The position numbers and the translations under genes were made by a program. Under the pieces are notes generated by a model. The model searched no databases. It saw nothing but the letters and a program-made list of their open reading frames with translations, and was not told the DNA's origin. A stretch of DNA of 14,917 nt, from NCBI GenBank assembly GCA_964552325.1, contig CAZKHA010000079.1, positions 1 to 14,917 on the forward strand. The letters are read 5' to 3'. Positions within the stretch are counted from its first letter, which is position 1, and each line of letters starts with the position of its first letter. Shown in pieces: positions 6,923 through 14,122 of this stretch. Source of the stretch: CAZKCK01 sp964552325. Lineage in GTDB: Bacteria; Bacteroidota; Bacteroidia; Bacteroidales; TTA-H9.

Positions 6923-7228
6923 CTATTTAATTTCAATACCAGTTCTTTTAATCTCATAAGCCAATGGATTTTGTATATTAAAATCTTCTTCTAAGATTGG
7001 ATGAGGTTCTATACGCAAATCTATCTCACGCCGCAAACGCATTAGTTGCATTTGCACTGAAAAAAAATCATCCATTTTACCCAAAACTAAAGCAATATCT
7101 ATGTCGCTATCTACATGTTCAATTCCTTTGGCATATGAACCGAACAAATAAGCCTTTTTAATATCCAAATCAGTGGGTATCATTTGGATATATCGCTTTG
7201 CTGTATTTATAATTGATTGATCAACCAT
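6923..7228 (-). CDS. MNT-type nucleotidyltransferase (antitoxin-like)
   Basis: This 101-residue minimal nucleotidyltransferase has the classic GSYAKG motif (30-35), followed by SDIDIAL (41-47), which gives metal ligands Asp42 and Asp44. A third acidic residue, Asp70, lies in REIDLRIEPHP. In characterised HEPN-MNT modules, the MNT protein neutralises its HEPN RNase partner, for example by AMP transfer to the toxin. Here the start codon lies inside the end of the HEPN gene (22-base overlap, different frame), which indicates translational coupling. All catalytic residues seem present, so the protein should be active even though the upstream toxin frame is broken. The ParB-like gene follows. Composition is AT-rich, suggesting acquisition by transfer. 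Confidence 0.88.
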   Translation of the reverse strand: MVDQSIINTAKRYIQMIPTDLDIKKAYLFGSYAKGIEHVDSDIDIALVLGKMDDFFSVQMQLMRLRREIDLRIEPHPILEEDFNIQNPLAYEIKRTGIEIK

Positions 7229-7607
7229 TGTCTCAAAATTTCTATTTTCTCAATCCATTCTTTAGAAAACTCTGGAGTACAGCGTCGATAAAAACTTTGT
7301 TTATAGTCATCATATCGCGCATTAATATTAAAAGTTGTCACTTCATCAAGCCAATCTATATAATCTAACGGAATTTCAAGTTCAGTTTTTTTAACAAGCC
7401 AAAGCAAATCATGCTTAAACATGGGATGCTGATGCAATTGTTTAACATATACTGCCTTAATTAACTTTCAATGACCAAATGCCCGATAAATAAAGCCCAG
7501 GAGTATTCTTTGGACTTTATCAAATTCAGCATGGTTGCATGATTCTGCGCTGAAGATTCAACCCAATGCTGAACTACTGCTTCAATATTTATACTATCAT
7601 CTTCCAT
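7207..7607 (-). pseudogene. HEPN-domain toxin gene with a single-base frameshift
   Basis: An ATG at 7607 opens a frame with QHWVESSAQNHATMLNLIKS and YSWALFIGHLVIE, the first half of a HEPN domain, and stops at 7461. The second half continues in another frame, with LIKAVYVKQ, KHDLLWLVKK, FNINARYDDYKQSFY and a C-terminal helix ending at 7207. Restoring one A in the GAAAG at about 7466-7468 (GAAAAG) gives the seamless HEPN consensus IEKLIKAVYVKQ and a 133-residue protein, normal for the family. The break is therefore a one-base deletion in a short A run, or a sequencing error. No Arg lies 5-7 residues before the KHDL histidine, so the canonical RX4-6H RNase motif is not obvious even when repaired. 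The gene heads the MNT/ParB-like operon. An alternative TTG start at 7437 would give only the C-terminal half. Confidence 0.85.
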
Positions 7608-7625
7608 TTCTCCAGAATTGTTCGT

Positions 7626-7633
7626 CAAAAATA
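7626..7633 (-). promoter_or_regulatory. -7 box of the HEPN-MNT operon
   Basis: TATTTTTG on the minus strand fits TAnnTTTG exactly. It ends 18 bases before the ATG at 7607, with a GGAGAA stretch just ahead of that ATG. This supports the 7607 start and shows that the broken HEPN frame still has an expression signal. No -33 element was recognised. Confidence 0.5.
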
Positions 7634-7815
7634 CGCTTTTTTTTGTAAAACCTTAAGTACTAGATGATTTTATTGCAAAGTGTTCGTAGGCATTTTAACT
7701 CAAAGCTGGCAAGCTCTCTACCCATTTTACTGGCAACAAGTCAAGCCTGTTTTCAAGCTTTTAACCCGAGAAAAGCGTACTGAGTCAATCAATGACTGCA
7801 CTCACTTGGTTATCA

Positions 7816-7865
7816 AGCTAATGCCCAATCAGCTTGTAGAATTCTACTGGCAATATGTCGGAAAT
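7816..7865 (+). repeat. Direct repeat, right copy, flanking the HEPN-MNT cluster
   Basis: Begins AGCTAATGCCCAATCAGCTT and matches 6373-6422 at 43 of 50 positions. A shorter related piece (TACTGGCAACAAGTC, about 7728-7742) occurs just upstream and resembles TACTGGCAATATGTC inside this copy, so the sequence may belong to a degenerate dispersed repeat. Confidence 0.75.
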
Positions 7866-8045
7866 TGAGATAAATTGGCGCTTGATTGTGCAACGGTAGT
7901 GTTCAATATTATTGAAAAGAAATGAACTAATTATACTCAGGAAATCTCATTTGTAAGAAATGAGCTGCTAAGCCCAAAATATCAGCAACCATGCTACAAC
8001 ACCGGTTTTGCAACTCTCAAAAAGCAATGTAGTAACTGCATAAAA

Positions 8046-8067
8046 AAAGCCGGAACATTCCGGCTTT
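8046..8067 (-). terminator. Terminator of the SQR-like operon
   Basis: A perfect inverted repeat, AAAGCCGGAA and TTCCGGCTTT, with a two-base centre (effectively GCCGG/CCGGC with a small loop) is followed on the minus strand by a run of seven T. It lies 26 bases beyond the stop of the 53-residue gene, which supports that gene being transcribed. Confidence 0.88.
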
Positions 8068-8092
8068 CATTTCATTAGTACTGCAGATGTGG

Positions 8093-8254
8093 CTAGGAGT
8101 GACCACCTACCACGATGCGCATAATTTTAAGGTTTAGCACAAAAAAACGAACCACTTGCCAAGGAAAAAACTTTCTCCAGAATTTGGTAGCCTTGGTAGG
8201 GATTGGAGGATAAGCTTCATCCTTATACCCTTTTACTAAATTTTTGCGTAGCAT
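8093..8254 (-). CDS. 53-residue basic/aromatic small protein downstream of SQR
   Basis: This short gene encodes 53 residues starting MLRKNLVKGYKDEAYPPIPT and continuing with FWRKFFPWQVVRFFVLNLKIM. It has a basic N-terminus, a Pro-rich hinge (15-19) and a C-terminal half (24-49) that is strongly hydrophobic and aromatic with interspersed Arg and Lys. This suggests an amphipathic or membrane-associated helix rather than an exported protein. It begins 61 bases after the SQR-like stop on the same strand and is followed 26 bases later by a strong terminator, so the two genes are likely co-transcribed. I do not recognise the family. The reading is continuous, has a normal ATG and sits tightly between operon signals. 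A membrane-tethering or accessory role for the SQR-like enzyme is possible but inferred from position only. Confidence 0.65.
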   Translation of the reverse strand: MLRKNLVKGYKDEAYPPIPTKATKFWRKFFPWQVVRFFVLNLKIMRIVVGGHS

Positions 8255-8315
8255 ATGTATAGTTTATTAGTTGTTATCAAAAAAAATTATTTATACGTAT
8301 TTGGTTGGCTTTGTT

Positions 8316-9773
8316 TTACTCGGGTATCATCCACCAGAAAGGTTTTGCCTTGGCTTTGTACAAGAACATAACGTGAAGTAAAAGCTTAATCCAATGACCT
8401 GCCAATCCTGGTTCGCCAACGGTATAGGCTAAATCGCGGCCCCAGATTGGATACTTTTCATAATCAGGTACTACGGGGAACACAGTCATGCTGGCGGCCA
8501 TTCCATCGCGTAATCCATAACCCGACGAAACAATGCAAGCTGCGCCCATGCGGCCCATCGATGCCTTGTGCTTAAGCTCTGTGTTACCTTTGGTAATAAG
8601 GTCAACAATGTTTAAAGCCACTACTTTGCCCATAACTCCCGAAGGCATTCCGGTACGTGGTGGGGTTGGGAATATTGAAAGCCCGTTCTTATTGGTAAGT
8701 GGTTTTGAGATGGCGTGCGGTGGAGCGAAGGCAATACCCGCAGCAAACATATTGCCATACAAGGGGCTGCGATAAACCGAGGGCCAATCGTTTACTGACC
8801 ATTCTTCGAAAGGCTTGGGTGAATAATCGGCATCAACTTTCATAAAACCATTGGGAGCAAACAAATTGGCTGTAATATCATCCCCTGATTTGTTGAAAGC
8901 TTTTATTCCCACGCCCGAAAAGCTTGGGATAAGCATCGAAAAGTCAAATTCAATGCTATTTTGTTCACCATCAAGTGTTTCGTAATGCGCAACGCCTTTT
9001 TCAACCTTTTTGATACCGGCACGTTTTATCCAGTTTATGCCATATTCGGCCAAAATTGATTCGGTAAAAACTTTGGTAGAAGTAACATAACCACCTTTCT
9101 TAATAAACGCTCCGCCCATTCCAAAATCGCCCAATTCGTATTCGTTGGTAATCCAGGTAATCTCGGCCATCTTGTTAAGGCCTCGCTTGTTAATTTCGAA
9201 GGCAACATTTAAGGCATATTCAAATGCGGCTCCTTGGCAAGTGGCCATGGGATGGCCAGTCCCGATCAGAAATTTGAGTTTTTCGCCTTTTGCCATTCGG
9301 TCGAGGGCTTTTTGCAACTCATCCCAAGCGTGTTCGGCATGGCCATAGGTACATACCGAAACCGTATGCCCATCGGGGCCAAGGCCTTCGGTGGCCGAAA
9401 AATTAAGCTTAGGACCCGTGGCATTTACCAGGTAATCAAAGGTAAGTTGATGGGATTTACCTGCCTCGGGCCCAGCGGTATGCTCAACCTCTACGTAAGG
9501 TGTTGAAATGCCTGAACCACCTTCGGGAAATATGGTTGTTGCTTTGGCTTGTATAAACTCTATGCCCATCTTTTTATAAACGGGTGACAGCTCAAAGGTT
9601 ACCTGCTTTGCTTTCATTTGACCTATTCCCACCCAAATATTGGAAGGGATCCATTGGTATTTGCTATTAGGGCTTACCACCGTAACCTGGTGCTGTTTGC
9701 CCAACTTTCGTTTAAGGATAAGGGCAGCGGTATGACCGGCCACTCCTGCACCCAATACTACAACTCTTGCCAT
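8316..9773 (-). CDS. sqr: Sulfide:quinone oxidoreductase-like flavoprotein
   Basis: This 485-residue FAD protein of the two-dinucleotide-binding-domain family is predicted to oxidise sulfide and reduce quinone at the cytoplasmic membrane. The N-terminal Rossmann motif GAGVAGHTAA spans 8-17. SKYQWIPSNIWVGIG (37-51) and NATGPKLNF (117-125) resemble known SQRs. The three cysteines, Cys141 (SVCTYGHAEHA), Cys179 (ATCQGAAFEYA) and Cys413 (AACIVSSGYG), are the only ones in the protein and fall in the order and context of the three redox cysteines of SQR. The second FAD/quinone segment has NMFAAGIAFAPP (341-352). The C-terminal HWIKLLLHVMFLYKAKAKPFWW (460-481) looks like a membrane-binding amphipathic helix. 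No strict promoter box was found in the 195-base upstream gap. Another quinone-linked flavoprotein function is possible, but the cysteine pattern favours SQR. The SQR subtype was not assigned. Confidence 0.78.
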   Translation of the reverse strand: MARVVVLGAGVAGHTAALILKRKLGKQHQVTVVSPNSKYQWIPSNIWVGIGQMKAKQVTFELSPVYKKMGIEFIQAKATTIFPEGGSGISTPYVEVEHTAGPEAGKSHQLTFDYLVNATGPKLNFSATEGLGPDGHTVSVCTYGHAEHAWDELQKALDRMAKGEKLKFLIGTGHPMATCQGAAFEYALNVAFEINKRGLNKMAEITWITNEYELGDFGMGGAFIKKGGYVTSTKVFTESILAEYGINWIKRAGIKKVEKGVAHYETLDGEQNSIEFDFSMLIPSFSGVGIKAFNKSGDDITANLFAPNGFMKVDADYSPKPFEEWSVNDWPSVYRSPLYGNMFAAGIAFAPPHAISKPLTNKNGLSIFPTPPRTGMPSGVMGKVVALNIVDLITKGNTELKHKASMGRMGAACIVSSGYGLRDGMAASMTVFPVVPDYEKYPIWGRDLAYTVGEPGLAGHWIKLLLHVMFLYKAKAKPFWWMIPE

Positions 9774-9968
9774 TAGGTATAAAAATATTAGTGATGGTTA
9801 ATGAAAGGATAAATTTAAGACTAATAAATAACTAGATGCATAAGTTTGTTTACTAGAATGCAAAAACTGGCTAAATTTAGAAACATTATGAATTAGCCAA
9901 ACGCATGATATTGGGCTAAAATTAATGCAATTAGCTGTTTAACATAATCTTAAACCAACATGGACTAA

Positions 9969-11252
9969 CTAACGACTCATCACATCCTCTATTTCGTCGG
10001 GCTCTAAGGGAATAGGGGCCATAAGGTCAACCGATGGGTATCCAATCACAATATTATTCTCAAGGCGTATGCCCAAACGTTCTTCTCGTATATAAATAGC
10101 CGGTTCATACGTAAGTACCATTCCCGGCACAAAGGCTTCATCTTTGCCCCCAACATCATGTACATCAAGGCCTGTATAGTGATTTACGCCATGCATCATA
10201 TATTTAAAATACAGCGGGCTATCAGGGTTTTGCCTTTTAACATCGTTCTTTGTAAACAAGCCAAGTTTAATCATTTCCTCTTGCGCCAATAGATTGGTCT
10301 CTTTGTTTACCTTGTTTATGGTATTCCCTGGAACAAGCAAGCTTAAAGCATGGCGCTGGATTCGTAAAACGGCTTCATAAACCTGTCGTTGTCGTCGGTT
10401 AAATCGGCCATTTATGGGTAAGGTACGTGTGCAATCGGCCGCGTAATTGGCATATTCGGCTCCAAAATCCATTAACAACAAATCGCCATCATGGCATTGA
10501 TCGCTGTTAAGCGTATAATGCAACGAGCAGGCATTTATACCCGAAGCAATAATAGGATTATACGCATGGGTGGCCCCATTTCTCACAAACTCATAGGTTA
10601 TAAGGGCTTCAACTTCATACTCAAACATGCCAGGCTTAAGTTTGCCCAAAACCCGGTGAAACGCTTGGTTGGTAATATCGCAGGCTTTTGTAAGCAACTC
10701 CAATTCCTGAGGTTCCTTGGTGATGCGAACCTTCCATAGCAAAGGCGCTAGCCTATCTACAGGCATAGCTGGGAAGTCTTGTTTTATCCTACGTGCAAAG
10801 CGTAAATCGGCTGACTCATTGGGATTGAAGAACTTGGGATATTCATTCTGGTTCAACAATAAAACACTGGCTGCCAACAGCATGTCTTTTAGTACCAATT
10901 CAAATTCATCGAGATACTTCACTGTTTTAATGCCAGAAAGCTTGGTAGCTTCTTCCTTACGGAGTTTACGCCCAAGCCAGGTTTCAAGATGTTCTTCGGG
11001 TTTTAGGATAAAGAGGATTTCGCGTAGGCTTTCAACCGGATGCAAAGGAAATAGAAACAACACCGATTTCTCTTGTTCAATACCGGTAAGATAAAACATA
11101 TCAGAGCTTTGCCTATAAGGAAAACATTGATCGCCATTGCGGGGCATTTCGTCGTTCGAGAGCACTATTGCCAATGATTTTGCGGGCATTAAAGCTGCCA
11201 GCTTCTGCCGATTTTTACCAAAAAGCTGGTTGTTAATTGATTGGTAGCGCAT
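9969..11252 (-). CDS. pepP: M24B metallopeptidase, second copy (aminopeptidase P-like)
   Basis: This 427-residue cytoplasmic Xaa-Pro aminopeptidase has an N-terminal domain at about 1-160 (CFPYRQSSDMFYLTGI at 43-58) and a pita-bread catalytic domain at 175-405. Metal ligands are Asp262 (MDFGAE), Asp273 (AADCTRT), His358 (GVNHYTGLDVHD), Glu383 (YEPAIYI) and Glu398 (GIRLENN). The 11-residue gap between the Asp ligands matches classical E. coli PepP. YEPAIY replaces the more usual VEPGIY. It differs extensively from the M24B protein at 4222-5610, so it is an old paralogue rather than a recent copy. It is divergent from sdhC, with interleaved promoters, and ends 195 bases before the SQR-like gene start. 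Family and fold are secure; exact substrate preference is inferred. Confidence 0.9.
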   Translation of the reverse strand: MRYQSINNQLFGKNRQKLAALMPAKSLAIVLSNDEMPRNGDQCFPYRQSSDMFYLTGIEQEKSVLFLFPLHPVESLREILFILKPEEHLETWLGRKLRKEEATKLSGIKTVKYLDEFELVLKDMLLAASVLLLNQNEYPKFFNPNESADLRFARRIKQDFPAMPVDRLAPLLWKVRITKEPQELELLTKACDITNQAFHRVLGKLKPGMFEYEVEALITYEFVRNGATHAYNPIIASGINACSLHYTLNSDQCHDGDLLLMDFGAEYANYAADCTRTLPINGRFNRRQRQVYEAVLRIQRHALSLLVPGNTINKVNKETNLLAQEEMIKLGLFTKNDVKRQNPDSPLYFKYMMHGVNHYTGLDVHDVGGKDEAFVPGMVLTYEPAIYIREERLGIRLENNIVIGYPSVDLMAPIPLEPDEIEDVMSR

Positions 11253-11289
11253 ATGCGTGCAGTTTAGAATTGTTTCAAATTTGAAAGTA

Positions 11290-11322
11290 TTGGTATATCA
11301 AAACTATAATATCCTAACTTTG
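11290..11322 (+). promoter_or_regulatory. Promoter of the sdhCAB operon
   Basis: TTG (11290-11292), a 22-base spacer and TAACTTTG (11315-11322) fit the Bacteroidota promoter pattern. The -7 box is exact. The expected leader is about 110 bases before sdhC at 11438. The box is 8 bases from the divergent minus-strand -7 box, so the two polymerases probably compete for this site. Confidence 0.6.
11299..11306 (-). promoter_or_regulatory. -7 box of the second peptidase gene
   Basis: TAGTTTTG on the minus strand fits TAnnTTTG exactly, 46 bases before the ATG at 11252. A weak -33 candidate (TTTCG, around 11328-11332) lies about 21 bases upstream. The box overlaps the spacer of the divergent sdh promoter. 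Confidence 0.55.
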
Positions 11323-11437
11323 TAATTCGAAATATTTAGAAAATTGGATATATGACCTGTTGACAAAGGTACTTATCCGCTGTAAATTATTCACTATTAT
11401 TCGCCAGCTAGGCGATAAAAAGCTAACAAACTACATT

Positions 11438-12124
11438 ATGAGCACTAAACTATTAAGATTGTCATCACTCACCAAAAAGTTCACTATGGCTTTTGCGGGC
11501 TTGTTCTTGATCCTTTTCTTGGTTGTTCATATGGGGATAAACCTGTTTATCATGCCCATAACCGAAAACCATGTTGAAGTATTTAGGGCGGCCGTTGATT
11601 TTATGACTACCAACCCGTTGGTTGAAATCATGGAAAAACTACTCATGTTAACCTTTCTGGTACATATTGTACTCGGGGTTACACTTCAGGTTCAGAACTG
11701 GATGGCTAGGCCTACGCGTTATGCCGTTGCTCCAAAATCAACAGTGGTTTCGCCCTTTTCGCGTTTTATGATTCACACAGGCATTATTATTGGCCTGTTC
11801 CTACTCATTCATTTCATCAATTTCTATTTTGTAAAAGAGGAGTTGGTGGCTATACCACAATTAGGCCCTAACACCGTTGAAAACAAAGCCGATTTTTACA
11901 ATATGGCTATCAACCTGTTCAGCATCCCCATGTACTCACTCTTATACATTGTATTAATCCTGGGGCTTGGCTTCCACCTTCACCATGCCTTCCAAAGCGC
12001 ATTCCAAAGCCTTGGGCTCAACCATCCCACCTATACACCAATCATTAAAGTGCTTGGGCTCATTTATTCCATTGTTGTAACCCTTGGATTTATAAGTATT
12101 CCTATTTATTTCCTTGTTAGTTAA
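11438..12124 (+). CDS. sdhC: Succinate dehydrogenase cytochrome b subunit
   Basis: This 228-residue membrane anchor of complex II has five predicted transmembrane helices (about 15-38, 62-84, 108-132, 160-183, 203-226). That is the single-subunit, dihaem anchor type, so no sdhD is expected. Candidate haem-ligand histidines are His31 (VVHMG), His76 (LVHIVLG), His125 (LIHFINF) and one of His180/182/183 (GFHLHHAF); His113 is an extra possibility. The subunit carries electrons from SdhB to menaquinone. The ATG at 11438 gives the conserved start MSTKLLRLSSLTKKF; an in-frame TTG at 11360 adds 26 residues unlike the family. It is first of three genes, with sdhA beginning 24 bases after its stop. In such complexes the direction (succinate oxidation or fumarate reduction) cannot be told from sequence alone. 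Confidence 0.93.
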   Translation: MSTKLLRLSSLTKKFTMAFAGLFLILFLVVHMGINLFIMPITENHVEVFRAAVDFMTTNPLVEIMEKLLMLTFLVHIVLGVTLQVQNWMARPTRYAVAPKSTVVSPFSRFMIHTGIIIGLFLLIHFINFYFVKEELVAIPQLGPNTVENKADFYNMAINLFSIPMYSLLYIVLILGLGFHLHHAFQSAFQSLGLNHPTYTPIIKVLGLIYSIVVTLGFISIPIYFLVS

Positions 12125-12148
12125 CGTTTAAAACCACTCCATTATATT

Positions 12149-14092
12149 ATGAGCAAACTCAATTCAAAGATACCAGCAGGCTTGTTGAACCAGAAATGGA
12201 CCAATTACAAAGCTGGGCAAAAACTGGTAAACCCAGCCAATAAGCGTAAACTTGAAGTTATAGTTGTTGGAACCGGACTGGCTGGGGGAGCTGCTGCTGC
12301 CTCACTGGGCGAGATGGGCTTCAACGTTAAGGCATTCTGTATTCAAGATAGCCCTAGGCGCGCACATAGCATTGCCGCACAAGGTGGAATAAATGCTGCC
12401 AAAAACTATCCAAACGATGGCGATAGCATCTACCGGCTGTTTTACGATACAATTAAAGGTGGCGATTACCGAGCCCGCGAAGGCAATGTGCATCGCTTGG
12501 CTGAAGTAGCCAATAATATCATTGATCAATGCGTAGCCCAAGGCGTACCTTTTGCCAGGGAATATGGCGGATTACTTGATAACCGTTCGTTTGGTGGAGC
12601 TCAGGTTTCACGAACTTTTTATGCACGCGGGCAAACAGGGCAGCAATTGCTGTTAGGTGCTTACGGTGCCTTAAGCAAAGAAATTAAAAAAGGCTCCGTA
12701 AAAATGTACACACGTAGCGAAATGCTTGATTTAGTATTGATTGATGGACGGGCACGTGGTATTATTACGCGAAATGTTGTTACAGGCGAAATAGAACGAC
12801 ACGCAGCACATGCCGTGGTAGTTGCCACCGGTGGTTATGGCAATGTTTACTTCCTATCAACCAATGCCATGAACTCCAATGTTAGCGCTGCTTGGCAGTC
12901 GTACCGCCGTGGTGCTTTTTTTGGTAACCCTTGTTACGTTCAAATTCACCCTACCTGCATTCCGGTGCATGGCGACTACCAAAGCAAGCTCACCCTTATG
13001 AGCGAAAGCTTGCGCAACGATGGCCGCATTTGGGTACCCAAAAAGAAAGAAGACGCCGAGAAAATACGAAAAGGCCAGTTGAAAGCCAAAGACGTGGCCG
13101 AGGTTGATCGCGATTATTACCTCGAACGCCGCTACCCGGCTTTTGGCAATTTGGTTCCTCGAGATGTAGCGTCAAGGGCTGCTAAAGAACGCTGTGATGC
13201 CGGTTTTGGGGTTGGCAATACAGGCTTGGCCGTTTACCTCGATTTCGCAGATTCCATCAAGCGACTGGGCAAAAATGTTATCGAAGCACGCTATGGCAAC
13301 CTTTTCCAGATGTACGACAAAATTGTGGATGAAAATCCATATGAAAACCCCATGATGATTTACCCTGCTGTACATTACACCATGGGTGGACTTTGGGTTG
13401 ATTATGAGCTGCAAACCACCATTCCTGGGCTGTTTGCTGCTGGCGAAGCCAATTTTAGCGATCATGGAGCCAACCGCTTGGGCGCTTCGGCTCTTATGCA
13501 AGGCTTGGCAGATGGCTACTTTGTGCTACCTTATACCATACAGAACTATTTAGCCGATCAAATTTCAGTTCCAAAGTTTACAACCGATGCCCCTGAATTT
13601 GCTGCCGTTGAAAATGAAGTAAAACAAAAACTCGAGAAACTACTGACAATCAATGGCAAAAAATCAGTTGACACCTTCCACCGTGAGCTGGGGCTTATTA
13701 TGTGGGAACATGTGGGAATGGCACGCAATGCAGATGGTTTAAAAACCGCTATTGATAAAATTAAGGTATTAAAAACCGAGTTTTGGAAGAACGTTTACGT
13801 GCCTGGAAGCCTGAATGGCCAAAACACCGAACTAGAAAAAGCAACCCGGGTAGCTGACTTTATAGAATTAGGTGAACTGATGGCCCGAGATGCGCTTGTA
13901 AGAAACGAATCGTGCGGAGGACATTTCCGTGAAGAATACCAAACCGAAGAAGGTGAAGCACTACGCGACGACGAGAACTTTAAATATGTTTCGGCCTGGG
14001 AGTATAAAGGCGAGAACCAAGACCCCCAAAAACATAACGAAGACCTCAACTACGAATTTATTGAAGTAAAATCACGCAATTATAAGTCATAA
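12149..14092 (+). CDS. sdhA: Succinate dehydrogenase flavoprotein subunit
   Basis: This 647-residue catalytic subunit of complex II interconverts succinate and fumarate. The FAD-binding motif GTGLAGGAAA is at 41-50. The covalent FAD attachment histidine is likely His73 in RRAHSIAAQGGINAAKN. Substrate-site and catalytic residues fit the family: His267 (IHPTC), Arg289 (SESLRNDGR), Arg338 (LVPRDVASRA, the proton-shuttle arginine), His409 (AVHYTMGG) and Arg443 (GANRLGASAL). The C-terminal helical and capping region follows and ends near SRNYKS. It lies between sdhC and sdhB, 30 bases before sdhB, in one operon. Length and motifs are complete, with no frameshift. Fumarate reductase FrdA is the alternative name. 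The order C-A-B with a five-helix anchor is the usual Bacteroidota arrangement. Confidence 0.96.
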   Translation: MSKLNSKIPAGLLNQKWTNYKAGQKLVNPANKRKLEVIVVGTGLAGGAAAASLGEMGFNVKAFCIQDSPRRAHSIAAQGGINAAKNYPNDGDSIYRLFYDTIKGGDYRAREGNVHRLAEVANNIIDQCVAQGVPFAREYGGLLDNRSFGGAQVSRTFYARGQTGQQLLLGAYGALSKEIKKGSVKMYTRSEMLDLVLIDGRARGIITRNVVTGEIERHAAHAVVVATGGYGNVYFLSTNAMNSNVSAAWQSYRRGAFFGNPCYVQIHPTCIPVHGDYQSKLTLMSESLRNDGRIWVPKKKEDAEKIRKGQLKAKDVAEVDRDYYLERRYPAFGNLVPRDVASRAAKERCDAGFGVGNTGLAVYLDFADSIKRLGKNVIEARYGNLFQMYDKIVDENPYENPMMIYPAVHYTMGGLWVDYELQTTIPGLFAAGEANFSDHGANRLGASALMQGLADGYFVLPYTIQNYLADQISVPKFTTDAPEFAAVENEVKQKLEKLLTINGKKSVDTFHRELGLIMWEHVGMARNADGLKTAIDKIKVLKTEFWKNVYVPGSLNGQNTELEKATRVADFIELGELMARDALVRNESCGGHFREEYQTEEGEALRDDENFKYVSAWEYKGENQDPQKHNEDLNYEFIEVKSRNYKS

Positions 14093-14122
14093 TATTCCCT
14101 GCAACCTTAAAACGAAAAACCC

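Larger units (their letters stand above)
7608..8092. other. Intergenic region right of the HEPN-MNT cluster
   Basis: This 485-base stretch holds the operon's -7 box, the right copy of the direct repeat and, at 8046-8067, a terminator for the SQR transcript. A + strand reading of 62 codons (7680-7868) includes two similar pieces, LYPFYWQQVKP and LVEFYWQYVGN, and ends in the direct repeat. It has no recognisable domain and is more likely a repeat remnant than a gene. The rest (7872-8045) shows nothing I recognise. Confidence 0.45.

Noticed and set aside
7460..7470. Programmed -1 frameshift to express full-length HEPN protein.
   Set aside because: The site TTGAAAG is not a good slippery heptamer and no downstream structure is evident. 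A base deletion or sequencing error is simpler.
6250..8092. Insertion sequence or prophage attachment site around the HEPN-MNT cluster.
   Set aside because: No transposase, integrase or tRNA gene is present. The flanking sequence is a diverged direct repeat, not paired terminal inverted repeats.
9868..9919. GGCTAA/TTAGCC inverted repeats between the SQR-like gene and the second peptidase gene, considered as a terminator.
   Set aside because: The stem is 6 bp with a long loop and no T run, and two alternative pairings compete. I kept it only as a note.
11360..11437. Longer N-terminus for sdhC (TTG at 11360).
   Set aside because: The extra 26 residues do not look like the family, and the ATG at 11438 gives the typical cytochrome b start.
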